A DNA stretch of 54,229 nucleotides from a virus (IMGVR_UViG_3300037485_001431:1-54229); one strand, 5' to 3'. Shown: positions 41,813 to 50,162, counted from the first letter of the stretch. Notes: generated by a model not told the origin, from the letters alone. Translations and numbers: made by a program.

Positions 41813-42508
41813 TTATATAATAATTACGTCCTTTAGACGATCCTGAACCATGTAAGGTTTATCTTTTGTTTGATCAAACACATCTTGGTAAAAGTCATAT
41901 TCATCAAACCCATTAACGAAAGATACCAAATCCATATCAAACACATCTAAAATTAAACTCTCAATCTTATTGTTATTAATATGTGAATTACAAGATACTC
42001 TTATTTTAGGGTCTTCATCTTCGTTTTGTTCTGTTGTGTAGTAAAAATAAGCCTGATCCACATTAAGTAGTGAATACATGTGGTTAAATATGTAGTTTGA
42101 GTAATAAACGATTGATCTACCACAATTTAAACTATAACCATATGGAAACTCAGAATTACAATTCAACTCATATATTGGTTCCTCATCAATTACATAAAGA
42201 TCCCTATGAACTGAAACCCACTTTTTATCAAAATCTTTAATGTCTTGATCGTATTTAATAATATCAATGACGTTTAGATTTTTTCTGTTAACCTCCGTTA
42301 ATACATCATCAAACCAATTTGAGAACTCATATTTAATCTCATTTAAATCTAAAACATCTTTACTTGTGGTTATACCATTAACTACAATAAATGTTTCACA
42401 ATCTGTTACTTGGATTATTGTATTGTCATTCTTCTTGAATTTGGAAAGGACGTAGTCGGCGAAAAGGTTTACGAAATATCTTCGTGTGTTTTTTTCTAAT
42501 TTTCTCAT
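41813..42508 (-). CDS. Hypothetical protein, 231 aa, minus strand
   Basis: A basic N-terminal 20 residues (MRKLEKNTRRYFVNLFADYV), then acidic globular sequence with several Tyr/Asn-rich segments. It ends near the bidirectional terminator. It is probably co-transcribed with the gene upstream (48-bp gap). No family recognised. Confidence 0.5.
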   Translation of the reverse strand: MRKLEKNTRRYFVNLFADYVLSKFKKNDNTIIQVTDCETFIVVNGITTSKDVLDLNEIKYEFSNWFDDVLTEVNRKNLNVIDIIKYDQDIKDFDKKWVSVHRDLYVIDEEPIYELNCNSEFPYGYSLNCGRSIVYYSNYIFNHMYSLLNVDQAYFYYTTEQNEDEDPKIRVSCNSHINNNKIESLILDVFDMDLVSFVNGFDEYDFYQDVFDQTKDKPYMVQDRLKDVIII

Positions 42509-42556
42509 ACTCTATTTTTTATAATGAATATGGTTTTTATTTAGAATTATAAATAG

Positions 42557-43675
42557 TTAGATGTAATCTGTAACAATTTCGTTAAAATATTTTTGAGTTA
42601 AACTCCAGTCGGGGTAGTCAGGAATTCTAAAACTAATACAATCTACCTCATCATTATATGTTAAATCTTTCATAAGATCAGTATAAGACCCGAAGTACTC
42701 CAAAACCGAATCACTATATCCGTCACCTTTTCTACTCTCTAAAAATTTCTTTATATAATTGGGGAAGTTTCTTATTTTAATATATTCAAAATTTCTTGTT
42801 TTTTTTGTCCCATCATATGCAGTAACTTCTCTTGAGACATAATCAATTTTACCCTCAAAAAACTCATCAAGACCATTCATTACCAAATTATAAACTTCGG
42901 ATTCATAAGCGCTACTTTCGGCATTTGAATATGCGTTTGCGATGTCACCACCCAACTCCGATAATTCATCCTTAAATAATTCTTTCATTGCATCACTATT
43001 TTTAACTAAATCGGTTAAATCTTCGGATGTAATCATAAATGAATCTGGTGTTCCTTGTTCTTCTGATAAAAACTCAAAAAAGTCACTATTATAATCACCC
43101 AAGTCCATAGGTTTATTACCAATTTCTTTATAAATGTGATTTTTTAAACTATTAATGTTGGATTCGTCTAATTCATCAATAACCTCAGATGGTTTAATAG
43201 AGTTATTGTAATACCATTCAAAAGAGTCATCATTAAGTACTTTTTTGGCAATATCTTCGGGCGATGAATCTCTTGAATTATGACAGAAAAAATTTGCCAA
43301 TTCTTCTCTGTCCTTTAAATATAAATAAAAACCATCGTCTCTAATCTCAACATCGGTTATAAGATCGTCAGTTATGTATTTAATTGTGTCTTGATAGTTA
43401 TATTCTAAACCATGTAATAGGTAATAATTTTTAAATTCATTAGGAACCGTATCATAGTTTAAATTTCTTAAAATATTATTTTCTGATAAATACTCATAAA
43501 TTTCTTCATCAAATTCCCTTGAGGGTATATTACCTAAATCAATCTCATCTAATACATCGTATTTTTTAAGGAATTTAAAAAAATTCAATAAGGTGTTAAA
43601 ATATGGTTCAATATCATCATCATATTCTCCGTTATTAAATAATTGGACTAAATTTTCGGCTCTTTGTAAACTCAT
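42557..43675 (-). CDS. Acidic hypothetical protein, 372 aa, minus strand
   Basis: The start is set at 43675 (MSLQRAENLVQLFN) because a minus-strand TATTTAT box at 43681-43687 would fall inside the longer frame from 43699. Strongly acidic, with many Tyr/Asp/Glu segments and no recognised domain. The acidity and location among leader-bearing genes suggest DNA mimicry or a packaged protein, but there is no direct evidence. Confidence 0.5.
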   Translation of the reverse strand: MSLQRAENLVQLFNNGEYDDDIEPYFNTLLNFFKFLKKYDVLDEIDLGNIPSREFDEEIYEYLSENNILRNLNYDTVPNEFKNYYLLHGLEYNYQDTIKYITDDLITDVEIRDDGFYLYLKDREELANFFCHNSRDSSPEDIAKKVLNDDSFEWYYNNSIKPSEVIDELDESNINSLKNHIYKEIGNKPMDLGDYNSDFFEFLSEEQGTPDSFMITSEDLTDLVKNSDAMKELFKDELSELGGDIANAYSNAESSAYESEVYNLVMNGLDEFFEGKIDYVSREVTAYDGTKKTRNFEYIKIRNFPNYIKKFLESRKGDGYSDSVLEYFGSYTDLMKDLTYNDEVDCISFRIPDYPDWSLTQKYFNEIVTDYI

Positions 43676-43680
43676 ATCGT

Positions 43681-43687
43681 ATAAATA
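43681..43687 (-). promoter_or_regulatory. TATTTAT-type promoter box (minus strand)
   Basis: TATTTAT on the minus strand, 5 nt before the ATG at 43675. Confidence 0.55.
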
Positions 43688-43697
43688 TCTAATAAAC

Positions 43698-43725
43698 AAA
43701 AAAGGTGTCCCACATAGAACACCTT
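43698..43725 (-). terminator. Intrinsic terminator (minus strand)
   Basis: On the minus strand, stem AAGGTGT/ACACCTT followed by T-rich sequence. It ends the 48-residue gene just before the promoter of the next minus-strand gene. Confidence 0.75.
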
Positions 43726-43749
43726 CAAAGTTTCTTTAACACAACAATA

Positions 43750-43896
43750 TTATTTTCTATAATATTTTTGAACGATCTTTTTCACTGACTCTTGCACATT
43801 TGATCCATTTGCTGGTTGTTGAGGTTGTGCTTGAGTTTGTGGTTGTTGAGGTTGTTCAGCTTGTTGGTTTTGTTTGTTTTTACATCCGCATCCCAT
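43750..43896 (-). CDS. Small Cys- and Gln/Pro-rich protein, 48 aa
   Basis: MGCGCKNKQNQQ begins a peptide with a Gln/Pro-rich middle (QPQQPQTQAQPQQP) and a helical end (VQESVKKIVQKYYRK). A TATTTAT box lies 30 nt upstream and a terminator follows, so it is an independent unit. MGCGC could be a metal-binding or acylated N-terminus; this is a guess. Confidence 0.55.
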   Translation of the reverse strand: MGCGCKNKQNQQAEQPQQPQTQAQPQQPANGSNVQESVKKIVQKYYRK

Positions 43897-43926
43897 AATT
43901 CTTTTATTTACTTGGTTTATTTGTCT

Positions 43927-43933
43927 ATAAATA
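43927..43933 (-). promoter_or_regulatory. TATTTAT-type box (minus strand)
   Basis: TATTTAT on the minus strand, 30 nt before the ATG at 43896; longer spacing than usual. Confidence 0.4.
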
Positions 43934-43988
43934 TCTTGTAAATAAGATTACTTCAAGATTTTAAAATGTCAATTATTAATTATTACGA

Positions 43989-43995
43989 TATTTAT
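43989..43995 (+). promoter_or_regulatory. TATTTAT-type promoter box
   Basis: TATTTAT ends 5 nt before the ATG at 44001. Confidence 0.55.
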
Positions 43996-44000
43996 AACAT

Positions 44001-45224
44001 ATGTCAATTAAAAGGTTCTTTAGAAATTATTTATTGGAGCAAGATGAGAATGTTGTTCAAGTCAGTCCTGAACAATATATTGAGACATTGGAAAATGTTG
44101 GAGGTATTGCCGATAGAATAGCAAAACTAAAACCATATAGAGGTAAAAGTATTGTTATTACTGGAAAATTAAACGTTAGTAACCATAAAAATATTGGACC
44201 ACTTACCGGTATCGTAAGAGTAATGGGTAATCTAGATATTTCACATACAAATGTACCAAATATAAATGGAATTACCGTTGACGGTTATGTCTCTGATTAT
44301 GGATCTTCTATGTGGAAAATAAAAATGCAAGCAAAACTTAACGAAAAACTTGCTGATTTGGACGAAAAAAGACAAGAAGGTGAATGGAATGTTGAAAATA
44401 AAGATGATGAATCTGAAAGAACTGAAGCTCTATACAAATACTTGAAACAAAATGGTGATGTAGATATGCTTGAGGATAAGGAAGGAAATGAAGTTCCTGA
44501 AGACAAATATTACATTTATCCTAATGGAAGAGCAACCTATGGTTATGGAAAACAATACGAATGGTTAGGTGGTGGTAATGGATTTAATCCTAACACCTAT
44601 GATGTTTATACTGAAGATGAAGCCGATAACGCCGCAAAACAAGCGGTTGAAAGTACGTTAGATGACATGGGAATTGATGCATTTAGGGACTGGGTTTTTG
44701 ATGATGCTTTGAATCAAAATAGTTGGAGAGCTTGGTTACATGAATTCTACGATGAATACGTAAGAGATAATCCTGGTGACTTTGACATTCCTTTAGAATT
44801 GTCGTCAAGACAATCATGGGAAAGAGTTAGACTTCAATCACTCGTGGATTCTTTAAATGACAAACTTGAAAGGAATAGAATAGAAAAAAAATCACAAGAG
44901 GAATACGACCAAATAAAAGAAAAAATTGAAAGTTTGGAAGAAACCATCCAAGATATTATAGACGATCCTCAAGGTGGTTATGATGAAAGTGCAATTGAAA
45001 ATGAAATAAATCTTAGTGTTGGTGAATGGGAAGATGACATTAGAGGGTTTATCAAAATTTACGGTTACGATAAAGATTTTATTATGGATTTTATTGACGT
45101 AGATAAAATTGCGGAAACAGTTATTAGTTCTGACGGTTTTGGGTCTATATTAAACTCATACGATGGAGACTATGATACTTTTAACATAAATGGAACCGAG
45201 TATCATGTAATGAGGGTATCTTAG
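44001..45224 (+). CDS. Leader-bearing repeat protein, 407 aa
   Basis: The leader-like start (MSIKRFFRNYLLEQDE) has L-L-E-Q. Residues 50-95 show short beta-type repeats (SIVITGKLNVSNHKNIGPLT, IVRVMGNLDISHTNVPNING) like the phage LRR-related G-x-L-x-[VI] ladders. The rest is acidic and helical (IEKKSQEEYDQIKEKIESLE). Probably packaged; binding partner unknown. Confidence 0.55.
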   Translation: MSIKRFFRNYLLEQDENVVQVSPEQYIETLENVGGIADRIAKLKPYRGKSIVITGKLNVSNHKNIGPLTGIVRVMGNLDISHTNVPNINGITVDGYVSDYGSSMWKIKMQAKLNEKLADLDEKRQEGEWNVENKDDESERTEALYKYLKQNGDVDMLEDKEGNEVPEDKYYIYPNGRATYGYGKQYEWLGGGNGFNPNTYDVYTEDEADNAAKQAVESTLDDMGIDAFRDWVFDDALNQNSWRAWLHEFYDEYVRDNPGDFDIPLELSSRQSWERVRLQSLVDSLNDKLERNRIEKKSQEEYDQIKEKIESLEETIQDIIDDPQGGYDESAIENEINLSVGEWEDDIRGFIKIYGYDKDFIMDFIDVDKIAETVISSDGFGSILNSYDGDYDTFNINGTEYHVMRVS

Positions 45225-45252
45225 TACTTTATTTCTTATTGTCTTAACATTA

Positions 45253-45259
45253 TATTTAT
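45253..45259 (+). promoter_or_regulatory. TATTTAT-type promoter box
   Basis: TATTTAT, 7 nt before the ATG at 45267; likely drives the block that includes glutamine synthetase. Confidence 0.5.
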
Positions 45260-45266
45260 AATTATA

Positions 45267-46061
45267 ATGGCAAAAAGACGAAAAAAGTTTGAATTTTTAA
45301 TGAACACAGATTGGATGTTTGAGAGACCAATTGATCGTGAACACAAGGAATATAAATTATTATCCTATTTTCAAAAAATGGGAGAAAAATTAGATAACCT
45401 TGAGTTATATCCAGGTTTTATTGAGTTGTCATTACATTTAATGAACATACAAGGACTTATTAAAGACAAAAAAATTGTCTATACCGATAAAAAATTCACA
45501 GGAATTGATGATGAGTTATTGGTTAAAGATCTGAAGGCAAAACAATTACCTGACATGACGGACGATGAAATGAAAGAATTCATTGAAATCTTAACTTATT
45601 CGGCACCAAGAATGTTTGAATACTTCAACATCGCAAAGTCAGTTTGGACAATAGTGTTTGATTCTGTTGATATGAAAATTAAAAAGAATCAAAAAAATGT
45701 TTTATTCCCAAAAGGTTTCTTTTATTATGTTGATGAAAAAACAAAAAAATATTATGTGTGGCAATACATAATCAAAAAAGAAACAAAACAAAACCCGGAA
45801 AAAATGTCTAACATTACTTTAATCTATAATGATTTAATAAATGATTTGACCTTAACAAAAATTATATCTAACTTTTCTACGTTTGAGGCTTCGGATATAA
45901 AAGTGTCACCAGTGTTTCACATGACATCATCAAGTGAATTCCCAATAGACGAAACGCTATACCCAATGTTCAAACGACGAGTTGCCGCTCACATCTCCCA
46001 AACAAAAATTTCGGAGCAATATAAAGAGAACAAAGAAAACTTGAAAATAGAAAAAGATTAA
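45267..46061 (+). CDS. Hypothetical protein, 264 aa
   Basis: A basic start (MAKRRKKFEFLMNTDWMFER), then a mixed alpha/beta protein with aromatic segments (FFYYVDEKTKKYYVWQYI). No family recognised. First gene of the block leading to glutamine synthetase, 2 bp before the next gene. Confidence 0.55.
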   Translation: MAKRRKKFEFLMNTDWMFERPIDREHKEYKLLSYFQKMGEKLDNLELYPGFIELSLHLMNIQGLIKDKKIVYTDKKFTGIDDELLVKDLKAKQLPDMTDDEMKEFIEILTYSAPRMFEYFNIAKSVWTIVFDSVDMKIKKNQKNVLFPKGFFYYVDEKTKKYYVWQYIIKKETKQNPEKMSNITLIYNDLINDLTLTKIISNFSTFEASDIKVSPVFHMTSSSEFPIDETLYPMFKRRVAAHISQTKISEQYKENKENLKIEKD

Positions 46062-46063
46062 AA

Positions 46064-46246
46064 ATGGGGTTTAATAAGAGATTTTTAAAAAAAGAAAACA
46101 TCCTCAATCATCTTGAAAACATAATGAATTACCTTGACGCCGACGCTGTTATGTGTACGGACGAATTTTCACGCAACGTATATCGTATGTTTAATCAAGG
46201 AAAAACAAAAGAACAAATAATCCAATATATAAATAAAAACAAATGA
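46064..46246 (+). CDS. Hypothetical protein, 60 aa
   Basis: A small helical protein (ENILNHLENIMNYLDADAVM, ending KEQIIQYINKNK). It overlaps glutamine synthetase by 4 nt (ATGA), so the two are translationally coupled. Confidence 0.55.
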   Translation: MGFNKRFLKKENILNHLENIMNYLDADAVMCTDEFSRNVYRMFNQGKTKEQIIQYINKNK

Positions 46247-47439
46247 AAATTCGTTTAGAATACGTTTGGCTTGATGGATATACACCTGAGCCAAATCTTA
46301 GAAGTAAAGTAAAAATTGTTGACGCAGAAACAATAGGTGCATCAATTGAAAGTTTCCCGATGTGGAATTTTGATGGGTCATCAACAAATCAGGCAGAGAC
46401 TGGTAATTCAGATCGTCTATTAAAACCGGTTAGAACATATATGTCTGATAAGATTCCTTTAGACACCGTGTATGTTTTATGTGAAGTCTTAAACCCTGAC
46501 GGGACACCACATGTGTCAAATAAAAGATCCCAAATTGGTGAAGGGTTTGAGGACTTATGGTTTGGATTTGAACAAGAATATTTCATTCGTGAGGAAATTA
46601 ATGGTAATGTGTTAGGGCACAAGAGACATAACCTATTTCAAGGTGAATACTACTGTGGGGTGGGTCATAATGTTGTTGGTCGTGAGTTTGTTGAAGAACA
46701 TACAGATATGTGTTTAAGACACGGAATCAATATTACCGGAACAAATGCGGAGGTTGCTTTAGGTCAGTGGGAATATCAAGTATTCTCTCAAGGTAAACTT
46801 AAAGGTGGTGATGACCTTTGGATGACCCGATACTTCCTATTTAAGACAGCGGAAAAATATGGATACCATATTGACATTCACCCTAAACCATTACAACATG
46901 GTGAGTGGAATGGATCAGGACTCCACACAAACTTCTCAACAGATATGATGAGAGATAATGGTAGTGAAGAATATTTCATGGCGTTATTTAACGCATTTGA
47001 ATCAAGACATGAGGACCACATTAAATCTTATGGATCAGAGAATCATTTAAGACTTACAGGGAACTTTGAAACACAATCAATAGATAAGTTTAGTTGGGGT
47101 GTGTCGGATCGTGGAGCGTCAATTCGTGTCCCTCAAGATACCGCAAAAGATTGGAAAGGTTATGTTGAAGACCGTAGACCAGGATCAAATGCTGACCCAT
47201 ATAAAATTATTAAAGAAATAGTAAAATCTTTAATTATGACAGAACAAATCTACGAAATGAAAGGTATGATGACTTCATTTGTTGATATGGATGGTCTTAG
47301 TGGTAAATATGGAACTATGTCAAATGATGAGTTATTAAAAGAATATCGTGAAGAAGAATTGGTTTCAGATCTTGAACCACAAGCTCAATCAGATTTAATC
47401 GCAGAACTTAGAAAATCAATGCAAAATGGAAAACAATAA
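46243..47439 (+). CDS. glnA: Type II glutamine synthetase
   Basis: A 398-residue GSII-type enzyme (ATP + glutamate + ammonia to glutamine). All main motifs appear in order: WNFDGSSTNQA, SDRLLKPVR, WFGFEQEYF, GEYYCGVGHNVVGRE, GTNAEVALGQWEYQV, WNGSGLHTNFS, ENHLRLTGNFET, SWGVSDRGASIRVP and EDRRPGSNADPY. The metal- and substrate-binding residues therefore seem intact. It has a 60-residue helical C-terminal extension (TMSNDELLKEYREEELVSDL). It overlaps DUF3310 by 14 nt. Probably supplies glutamine for nucleotide synthesis during infection. Confidence 0.92.
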   Translation: MKIRLEYVWLDGYTPEPNLRSKVKIVDAETIGASIESFPMWNFDGSSTNQAETGNSDRLLKPVRTYMSDKIPLDTVYVLCEVLNPDGTPHVSNKRSQIGEGFEDLWFGFEQEYFIREEINGNVLGHKRHNLFQGEYYCGVGHNVVGREFVEEHTDMCLRHGINITGTNAEVALGQWEYQVFSQGKLKGGDDLWMTRYFLFKTAEKYGYHIDIHPKPLQHGEWNGSGLHTNFSTDMMRDNGSEEYFMALFNAFESRHEDHIKSYGSENHLRLTGNFETQSIDKFSWGVSDRGASIRVPQDTAKDWKGYVEDRRPGSNADPYKIIKEIVKSLIMTEQIYEMKGMMTSFVDMDGLSGKYGTMSNDELLKEYREEELVSDLEPQAQSDLIAELRKSMQNGKQ

Positions 47440-47728
47440 TAATATGGGTAAAAATATAATACCAGTTCACAATATGCCTGGACATAGAAATCCACCACCA
47501 CCACCTGAAAGAGAGCAAGTAAATCACCCATCACATTATGGGGGTGAAGATAATCAATATGAAGCGATCAAGGTAATTGATGCTTGGGACTTGGGATTCT
47601 CTTTAGGTAATACGGTTAAGTACATTTCAAGAGCAGGGAAGAAAGATTCCGATAAAGAACTACAAGATTTAAAGAAAGCGATGTGGTATCTACAACATCA
47701 TATTGATAAATTGGAAAAAAATAACTAA
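47426..47728 (+). CDS. DUF3310 protein
   Basis: A 100-residue protein. After a Pro-rich linker it reads VNHPSHYGG, EAIKVIDAWDLGFSLGNTVK, YISRAGKK and LKKAMWYLQHHIDKLE, the complete DUF3310 signature. Members of this family occur in many phages and are sometimes named nucleotide kinases, without firm evidence. The overlap with glutamine synthetase suggests a shared role in nucleotide supply. Confidence 0.8.
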   Translation: MENNNNMGKNIIPVHNMPGHRNPPPPPEREQVNHPSHYGGEDNQYEAIKVIDAWDLGFSLGNTVKYISRAGKKDSDKELQDLKKAMWYLQHHIDKLEKNN

Positions 47729-47729
47729 A

Positions 47730-47864
47730 ATGAATTGGGATCCCGATGACTGGCAAGGTAGGACCAGACAACAAGTAGAAAGAAATAATAGGGTATTTGG
47801 GATAATGGTAATCGTTGGGGTTGCGGCTGTCGGAATCGCATTATTACTAACAATCTTAATTTAA
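47730..47864 (+). CDS. Small membrane protein, 44 aa
   Basis: MNWDPDDWQGRTRQQVERNN is followed by one membrane segment (VFGIMVIVGVAAVGIALLLT). It starts 1 bp after the DUF3310 stop and ends 5 bp before the next gene. Role unknown. Confidence 0.6.
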   Translation: MNWDPDDWQGRTRQQVERNNRVFGIMVIVGVAAVGIALLLTILI

Positions 47865-47869
47865 GAAAA

Positions 47870-48076
47870 ATGAAACTAACAGAAGAACAAAAAAATCAGA
47901 TCCTTAACCAATATGAGGGGTTGAAAAATGACGAACAAACACTTGGTGAAGTACACGAAATAATTGTGGATTTTTGTCTCGACGAAGAGATTATTGACTT
48001 GTCGGATGATGAGGACGGAGACATGTATGAAGAGTTTTCAAATGAAGTGTGGGATTTTTTAGAGAGTATAAAATAA
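47870..48076 (+). CDS. Acidic hypothetical protein, 68 aa
   Basis: A highly acidic protein (CLDEEIIDLSDDEDGDMYEE) with a helical N-terminus. It sits 4 bp before the methyltransferase gene. Could be a DNA mimic by composition; no direct evidence. Confidence 0.5.
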   Translation: MKLTEEQKNQILNQYEGLKNDEQTLGEVHEIIVDFCLDEEIIDLSDDEDGDMYEEFSNEVWDFLESIK

Positions 48077-48080
48077 GAAG

Positions 48081-48932
48081 ATGATAGAAACAGGAAAGAT
48101 AATAAACGGAGATTGCGTTGAGGTAATGAAAACATTACCCGAAGGATCTGTGGATTTAATTGTGACATCTCCACCATACGGTGTAGGTATTGCATATGAT
48201 GTGCACGAAGATGATGTTGAATTTAGTGAATACCTTGAGTTTGCCAAAAGTTGGTTAAGTGAGGCGTACAGGTTGTTAAAGGACGATGGAAGAATCGCAT
48301 TGAACATTCCCTACGAGATTAACAGACAAAAAAAGGGAGGGAGAATTTTCTTTGTTTCTGAGATGTGGCAAATCATGAAAGAGATTGGTTACGGGTTCTT
48401 TGGTATCGTAGATTTGGAAGAACAATCACCACACAGAAGTAAGACTACGGCTTGGGGTTCTTGGATGAGTCCATCAAGTCCGTATATTTATAATCCTAAG
48501 GAGTGTGTTATTTTGGCATACAAAAAACAACATATTAAGAAAGTTAAAGGTCAACCACAATGGATGGGAGAATTAACCGAAATTGAAAATGAAGATGGAA
48601 CAAAAAGAAATAAAATGGTCTATGACGAGAACGATAAGAAAGAATTTATGGAACTTGTGTTTGGTCAGTGGAATTACTTTGCAGATACTAAATCACTCAC
48701 CAAGGCGACCTTCTCAATGGACATCCCAACAAAGGCGATTAAGATATTGTCATACAAGAACGATGTGATTTTGGATCCCTTCGTTGGTAGTGGAACTAGT
48801 TTAGTTGCTGCAGAAATTTTGGATCGTAGATGGTTAGGGATTGAGTTATCACCAAATTATGCTGATGTTGCGAGAGGAAGGGTTCAACACTTTGTTGATG
48901 AGAAAAAACAGGTTAAGATTGAATATCAATAA
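48081..48932 (+). CDS. DNA methyltransferase, N4-cytosine/N6-adenine type
   Basis: A 283-residue beta-class enzyme: VTSPPYGVGI near residue 28 and DPFVGSGTSLVAAE near 233, with an internal target-recognition part that includes QSPHRSKTTAWGSWMSPSSP. It differs from the other two methyltransferases in the window, so at least three target sites are likely. Its 3' end overlaps the convergent DUF192 gene by 20 nt. Confidence 0.85.
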   Translation: MIETGKIINGDCVEVMKTLPEGSVDLIVTSPPYGVGIAYDVHEDDVEFSEYLEFAKSWLSEAYRLLKDDGRIALNIPYEINRQKKGGRIFFVSEMWQIMKEIGYGFFGIVDLEEQSPHRSKTTAWGSWMSPSSPYIYNPKECVILAYKKQHIKKVKGQPQWMGELTEIENEDGTKRNKMVYDENDKKEFMELVFGQWNYFADTKSLTKATFSMDIPTKAIKILSYKNDVILDPFVGSGTSLVAAEILDRRWLGIELSPNYADVARGRVQHFVDEKKQVKIEYQ

Positions 48933-49260
48933 CATCACCCTTCTCAATACCATACTTTTTACATTCACCTCCAGGTAATTCAAGTATCATATCTCCGTTA
49001 CCTGAGAAGTGTTCGCAGTCATCGGAATGACAAGGTTTACAATTATGATGGATTTTTTTGATCTCACCATTTTTAATATAGATGATATCAAGATTAGTAA
49101 CACAATCTTTCATCCAAAATGAGTGAGGTCCGTCCTTCATTATAAATAACATTCCGTCAAAGGTGTCATCAAACTTTTTACCCATCATACCTTTTTGAGT
49201 GTCTTTTTCGGTGATTACCACTTTGACATTATAAATGTTATTGTTTATTTTTAATTCCAT
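48913..49260 (-). CDS. DUF192 family protein, 115 aa
   Basis: The pattern matches DUF192: KGMMGKKFDDTFDGMLFIMK, HSFWMKDCVTNLDIIYI, and a Cys/His segment (HHNCKPCHSDDC) before LELPGGE. No signal peptide, unlike many bacterial members. A TATTTAT box on the minus strand ends 5 nt before the ATG. Function of the family is unknown. Confidence 0.75.
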   Translation of the reverse strand: MELKINNNIYNVKVVITEKDTQKGMMGKKFDDTFDGMLFIMKDGPHSFWMKDCVTNLDIIYIKNGEIKKIHHNCKPCHSDDCEHFSGNGDMILELPGGECKKYGIEKGDVIDIQS

Positions 49261-49265
49261 ATTTT

Positions 49266-49272
49266 ATAAATA
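49266..49272 (-). promoter_or_regulatory. TATTTAT-type promoter box (minus strand)
   Basis: TATTTAT on the minus strand, 5 nt before the ATG at 49260. Confidence 0.5.
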
Positions 49273-49299
49273 TCTATTAAAATATTCTAAAATAGTTTT

Positions 49300-49326
49300 T
49301 TGGTAGGGAAAGTTTTACTATATTTG
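49300..49326 (+). promoter_or_regulatory. Bacteroidetes-type promoter, TTG-N16-TATATTTG
   Basis: TTG at 49300-49302 and TATATTTG at 49319-49326, 16 nt before the ATG at 49343. It is divergent from the TATTTAT box at 49266, so the two promoter classes fire in opposite directions. Confidence 0.6.
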
Positions 49327-49342
49327 TAGAAATAAATCACAT

Positions 49343-49615
49343 ATGACAAAGACGGTATTTAATATTAAAGTTATGAACGAAAAGTTTGGAACATTACTTT
49401 CCGAAACTTTTGTTGACCCAATTCAGTTCAAAATCTTCTTAAAGATGGTTGATGGGGCCTTGAATCTTAATGTTGATTTATCATATTATGATGGTGATAC
49501 GTTCTTGGTTCACATTCCTAATAAAATTTTAAAGGAATCTGTAGTGATTACTGGAACAGAACAAGTATCTTTGTCAGAACAAGTTAGAAACAAAATTGAA
49601 ACCTTAGTAGGATAA
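49343..49615 (+). CDS. Hypothetical protein, 90 aa
   Basis: A compact alpha/beta protein (TVFNIKVMNEKFGTLLSETF, LSYYDGDTFLVHIPNKI). It precedes the lipoprotein gene by 2 bp. No family recognised. Confidence 0.55.
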   Translation: MTKTVFNIKVMNEKFGTLLSETFVDPIQFKIFLKMVDGALNLNVDLSYYDGDTFLVHIPNKILKESVVITGTEQVSLSEQVRNKIETLVG

Positions 49616-49617
49616 TT

Positions 49618-50052
49618 ATGAAAAATGTATTGTATCTCGTATTATTTGTGTTGTCATTAACTTCTTGTACCAAACAAGATTTTACCAATCAACATCCGTT
49701 AGCACCACAACCAATCATAACTGACTCAACTTTGGTTGATAGTACGGTTAGTTTGAAGAACACAACATGGGTGATTACCAAAGTGTTGAATACACAAATG
49801 AATGACGACACAAGATCTGACACACTTAAGTTCATTACCAATACAACTTACTCGTTCAACGGAGTTCAGGCAACCTATAGTATATATTCGACACCATCAG
49901 GATATAAGTTGAATTTGAATAATACTGAGTGGGGTCACATCTGTGGAAGTTTAGTTGAATATAACTTAACTAGCGGAAAGATTGAAAATAAACAATTTAA
50001 CGATGTCTTTACTGGGGACTTTGTGGTAAAGATTTGGATGTATAAAATATAG
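49618..50052 (+). CDS. Phage-encoded lipoprotein, 144 aa
   Basis: A type II signal peptide (VLYLVLFVLSLTSC) with the lipobox Cys at residue 17. The mature part starts TKQDFTNQHPLAP and then has a small beta-type domain (TWVITKVLNTQ, TNTTYSFNGVQATYSI). It should sit in the outer membrane after export. It lies downstream of a host-type promoter, so early expression and superinfection exclusion are plausible but unproven. Confidence 0.65.
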   Translation: MKNVLYLVLFVLSLTSCTKQDFTNQHPLAPQPIITDSTLVDSTVSLKNTTWVITKVLNTQMNDDTRSDTLKFITNTTYSFNGVQATYSIYSTPSGYKLNLNNTEWGHICGSLVEYNLTSGKIENKQFNDVFTGDFVVKIWMYKI

Positions 50053-50120
50053 TTTCTTTGTTTGTATCTTTAAAACAAAGTGGTGGAGAGTTGACATATT
50101 CAATGTCGGCCCAAAATAAA

Positions 50121-50146
50121 GGTGAGGTAACACTCACCTTTTTTTA
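50121..50146 (+). terminator. Intrinsic terminator after the lipoprotein operon
   Basis: Stem GGTGAG/CTCACC with a GTAACA loop, then a T run. A smaller hairpin (GACAT/ATGTC, about 50092-50106) precedes it. Confidence 0.8.
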
Positions 50147-50155
50147 TTTCCTGTA

Positions 50156-50162
50156 TATTTAT
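50156..50162 (+). promoter_or_regulatory. TATTTAT-type promoter box
   Basis: TATTTAT, 18 nt before the ATG at 50181 and just after a terminator. Confidence 0.5.

Noticed and set aside
50053-50120. A possible second small RNA upstream of the terminator at 50121
   Set aside because: There are two small hairpins but no convincing promoter; it is more simply the 3' end of the lipoprotein transcript.
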